Positions 61,591 to 64,000 of a DNA stretch of 64,000 bases are shown piece after piece. Both the position numbers and the translations under genes were made by a program. Origin of the DNA: Pseudomonadota bacterium (GTDB lineage: Bacteria > Pseudomonadota > Alphaproteobacteria > Rhizobiales > Xanthobacteraceae). The DNA lies in the NCBI GenBank assembly GCA_023422775.1, contig JAFAGM010000013.1, forward strand, positions 1 through 64,000. The letters run 5' to 3'. The notes below the pieces were generated by a model. That model was given only the letters and a program-made list of their open reading frames with translations, was not told where the DNA came from and did not search any database. Every line of letters begins with the position of its first letter. The stretch's first letter is position 1.

Positions 61591-62132
61591 GATTTTGGCC
61601 TCGGTTCGAATGCCTGCGTCCGTCGGGTAATGTAATCATTCGGCGCTGCGGTCCAAACTTGCTTGCCAATCGGTCGATAGCGAGCGGGCATCAACGGCGA
61701 TTTCCACGTCGCGGCCGAAGGGTGGGCCGGTCCAAAAAACGCGCGATTTCAGCGCAGACTTGGGAATGCAGACTTGGGAATGCAGACTTGGGAATCGAGG
61801 CGGAGGTGTTCGAAGCCTTGTCGCCCATGCATGGCACCGATCCGCAGACGGCGCCTTTGCCTTGCCGGGCCGGGCTACCTGGGCACGGCAACTGCGACAA
61901 TCGTTGCCTACGCAACCGGCATTATAATTCTTGCCATCTCCGCCGTCAGCGAATTATGGTGCAGGCCACCGGGGGGCATGGGCCGAAGGTTCTAATCAGG
62001 GCCGCTGGTTCATGCTTGCCGCTGTACGGCCATTTCGCGCACAAAACACCTCACCTGATAAGAGGCGCGCGGAACAGGCGCGACCCGTCGCGAAGCGGCG
62101 GGCCTGGTTCGATAACGAGGAGGGGAGTGATT
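61591..62132. other. 542 bp intergenic region with a tandem repeat
   Basis: Contains the 14 bp tandem array at 61755-61796 and an AT-richer stretch around 61918-61960. I see no convincing gene: the frames crossing it lack ribosome sites and have arginine/cysteine-rich translations. The promoter of the rightward importer operon must lie in its right part. Confidence 0.5.
61755..61796. repeat. 14 bp tandem repeat, 3 units
   Basis: Three units of CAGACTTGGGAATG, the last ending in C. It shares the core ACTTGGG with the 15 bp array at 37161-37222. A slippage-prone microsatellite-like array in an intergenic region. Confidence 0.9.
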
Positions 62133-63305
62133 ATGAAAAAGGCATTCTGGCTGGCGGGCGCAACAATCCTGGCGCTGGCGCAGCCCGCATCCGCCGGCGA
62201 CACCATCAAGATCGGCTTTGTCTCGACTTTCAGCGGCCCGACCGCCGTGATCGGCAACGACATGCGCAACTCGTTCGAACTGGCACTCGACCATCTGGGC
62301 CGCAAGATGGGCGGCAAGCCGGTCGAGGTGATCTACGAAGACGACGGCCAGAAGCCTGACGTCGGCAAGCAGAAGACCGAGAAACTGATCCAGTCCGACA
62401 AGGTCGATTTCATCGCCGGCTACATCTGGTCGAACGTGCTGCTGGCCTCGCTGAAGACCGCGGTCGACGCAAAAACCTTCCTGATCTCGGCCAATGCCGG
62501 CCCCTCGCAACTCGCCGGCGAACTCTGCTCGCCCTATGTGTTCTCGACCTCCTGGCAGAACGACCAGACCCCGCAAGCGGTCGGCACCTACATGAACCAG
62601 AAGGGCGTCAAGTCGGTGTTCCTGATCGGTCCGAACTATGCGGCGGGCAAGGACATGCTGGCCGGCGTGAAGAGCACGTTCAAGGGCCAGGTGGTGGGCG
62701 AGGAATACACGGTGTGGCCGAGCCAGCTCGACTTCTCCGCCGAACTGACCAAGGCGAAGAACTCCAAGGCCGAGTCGATCTTCGTATTCTATCCGGGCGC
62801 TGCCGGCGTGCAGTTCCTCAATCAGTATGCGCAGGCCGGCATCAAGCAGCAGATCCCGCTCTATACGGCGTTCACCATCGACGAATTGTCGCTGCCGCTG
62901 CAGAAGGAAAACGCGCTCGGCGTTCCCGGCGCCCAGCAGTGGGTCAACGACCTGCCGTTCCCCGAGAACAAGAAGTTCGTCGAGGACTATCGCAAGAAGT
63001 ACACCGGCCTGCGCCCGACCTTCTACGGCGCCCAGTCCTATGACGCCGCCAACCTGATCAACAGCGCGGTGGTCGCGGTCAAGGGCGACACGTCGAAGAA
63101 GGACGAGATGCGGGCCGAGATGAAGAAGGTGAACTTCAAGTCGGTGCGCGGCCCGTTCAGGTACGGCAACAACCAGATTCCGATCCAGAATTTCTACCTG
63201 CAGGATGTGGTCAAGGACGCCGACGGCCAGCTCTCGCTCAAGACGGTGGCCACCATCGTCAAGGACGACCAGGACCGCTTCCACGAAAAATGCCCGATGA
63301 AGTGA
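62133..63305 (+). CDS. Branched-chain amino-acid/aromatic-acid type ABC substrate-binding protein
   Basis: A 390-residue Leu/Ile/Val-type periplasmic binder: signal peptide MKKAFWLAGATILALAQPASA, then DTIKIGFVSTFSGPTAVIGNDM, the LivK-like start of the first lobe, DVGKQKTEKLIQSDKVDFIAG, and FLIGPNYAAGKDML. GAGGAGGGGAG is an excellent ribosome site. Many such proteins in this group of bacteria bind aromatic acids rather than amino acids; proximity to the hydroxycinnamate genes makes p-coumarate or ferulate a candidate ligand (CouP-like), but this is inference. A repeat separates it from the permease. Confidence 0.85.
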   Translation: MKKAFWLAGATILALAQPASAGDTIKIGFVSTFSGPTAVIGNDMRNSFELALDHLGRKMGGKPVEVIYEDDGQKPDVGKQKTEKLIQSDKVDFIAGYIWSNVLLASLKTAVDAKTFLISANAGPSQLAGELCSPYVFSTSWQNDQTPQAVGTYMNQKGVKSVFLIGPNYAAGKDMLAGVKSTFKGQVVGEEYTVWPSQLDFSAELTKAKNSKAESIFVFYPGAAGVQFLNQYAQAGIKQQIPLYTAFTIDELSLPLQKENALGVPGAQQWVNDLPFPENKKFVEDYRKKYTGLRPTFYGAQSYDAANLINSAVVAVKGDTSKKDEMRAEMKKVNFKSVRGPFRYGNNQIPIQNFYLQDVVKDADGQLSLKTVATIVKDDQDRFHEKCPMK

Positions 63306-63323
63306 TGGTTGGCATGGCCGGTG

Positions 63324-63383
63324 CATGATCTCGCGAACACACAGCCCTCGGGCTTGACCCGGGGGCAGTTCGCGAAAGATCAT
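63324..63383. repeat. Palindromic repeat between binding-protein and permease genes
   Basis: GATCTCGCGAAC on the left and GTTCGCGAAAGATC on the right, with an inner CCCTCGGGCTTGACCCGGGGG hairpin (21 nt region 63343-63366). It may stabilise the upstream message or attenuate permease expression. Confidence 0.7.
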
Positions 63384-63460
63384 CCGCCCAACAAGAAAAT
63401 GGCGGCGGCGCAGATGTGCTGCCGCTGTTTTGTTAGGTACAGAGATTAGTCCAGGGGGCC

Positions 63461-64000
63461 ATGCTCGTCCTTATCGAACAATCGCTGAACGGCCTGCAGT
63501 TCGGCCTGCTGCTGTTCCTGCTGGCGGCCGGCTTGACGCTGGTGTTCGGCATCATGGATTTCGTCAACCTGGCGCACGGCTCGCTCTACATGATGGGCGC
63601 CTATTTCGCCGCTACCTTCGTGGCCTGGACGGGCAGCTTCGTGCTCGGCATCCTGCTGGCGCTCGGCGCGACGCTGCTGCTCGGCATCGTGCTGGAATTC
63701 GTCGCGCTGAGGCATCTCTACGGCCGCGACCATCTCGACCAGGTGCTGGCCACCTTCGGCCTGATCCTGTTTTTCAATGACGCCGTGCGGCTGATCTGGG
63801 GCCCGGCGGGCCTCGCGCTGCCGCTGCCGGCCTGGCTGACGGTGCCGGTGCAGATCCTCCCCGGCGTGTTCTATCCGGCCTACAGACTGTCGATCATCGT
63901 GGTCGCGCTCGCGGTCGCGGCGCTGTTGTACATCGTGGTGATGCGGACCCGAATCGGCATGCTGATCCGTGCCGGCGCCTCGAACCGCGAAATGATCGGC
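63461..64000 (+). CDS. LivH-type branched-chain ABC permease (partial, runs off window)
   Basis: An open frame of 180 codons to the window edge, starting MLVLIEQSLNGLQFGLLLF after CCAGGGGGCC. It has LivH features: AAGLTLVFGIMDFVNLAHGS near residues 22-41, LRHLYGRDHLDQVLATFGL near 85-103, and MRTRIGMLIRAGASN near 160. It continues beyond 64000, so the C-terminal helices and the ATPase genes are not visible. Confidence 0.9.
   Translation, partial: MLVLIEQSLNGLQFGLLLFLLAAGLTLVFGIMDFVNLAHGSLYMMGAYFAATFVAWTGSFVLGILLALGATLLLGIVLEFVALRHLYGRDHLDQVLATFGLILFFNDAVRLIWGPAGLALPLPAWLTVPVQILPGVFYPAYRLSIIVVALAVAALLYIVVMRTRIGMLIRAGASNREMIG

Noticed and set aside
61659..62132. Upstream extension of the binding-protein gene
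   Set aside because: A strong ribosome site and complete signal peptide begin at 62133; the extension runs through the tandem repeat.

Overview
The window is a high-GC alphaproteobacterial chromosome segment, most likely from Bradyrhizobium or a close relative. The gene families support this: a thiosulfate-oxidising sox cluster, many MFS and ABC uptake systems, aromatic-acid genes and a CIO-type bd oxidase. So does the dense scatter of short palindromic intergenic repeats. I see no rRNA, tRNA, CRISPR array, transposase, integrase or phage gene. The organism call is inference; no marker gene is present.

Layout, left to right. 1-4383 (minus): an AttEFGH-like ABC exporter (ATPase, fused double permease, secreted lipocalin-like AttH). 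4649-9266: two MFS transporters flanking an N-acyl-D-amino-acid deacylase-like amidohydrolase. 9435-10500: four small uncharacterised genes, including a tandem paralogous pair and a 51-residue acidic protein. 10614-17105: a vitamin B12 uptake region. A cobalamin riboswitch reads leftwards into a BtuB-like TonB receptor, and a BtuC/BtuD/BtuF-like operon runs the other way. 17207-23065 (minus): sulfur oxidation, soxXYZAKB plus a periplasmic DsrE protein and a persulfide dioxygenase-rhodanese fusion. 23463-31296: a DUF938 methyltransferase, two MFS transporters, a SnoaL-like protein, VOC and carboxymuconolactone-decarboxylase-like proteins, and an acyl-CoA dehydrogenase pair. 31444-36992 (minus): an orphan amino-acid binding protein, an L,D-transpeptidase, a CIO/bd oxidase (cydA, cydB and a 43-residue DUF2474 subunit found by reading past cydB) and an unknown membrane protein.

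37233-44749 is a regulatory locus. It holds an ECF sigma factor, an OmpR-type response regulator, a cytosolic REC-DUF3369 histidine kinase and a membrane kinase with a large periplasmic domain. A solute-binding protein without transporter genes is divergently oriented. 44971-55324 couples an oligopeptide-type ABC importer to an AtzG/AtzE/AtzH-like (HpxXYZ-like) amidase set, a GntR/FCD regulator and allophanate hydrolase, suggesting uptake and nitrogen-yielding breakdown of a ureido or amide compound. 55625-60190 is a hydroxycinnamate module: feruloyl-CoA synthase, MarR regulator and tannase/feruloyl esterase. 60316-64000 holds a type II NADH dehydrogenase-like enzyme and the start of a branched-chain-amino-acid-type ABC importer cut by the window edge.

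The most interesting points are the kinase/binding-protein/sigma locus, the ureido cluster whose gaps almost all contain repeats, the unknown gene downstream of the riboswitch-controlled receptor, and repeat elements whose ends provide stop codons for neighbouring genes.
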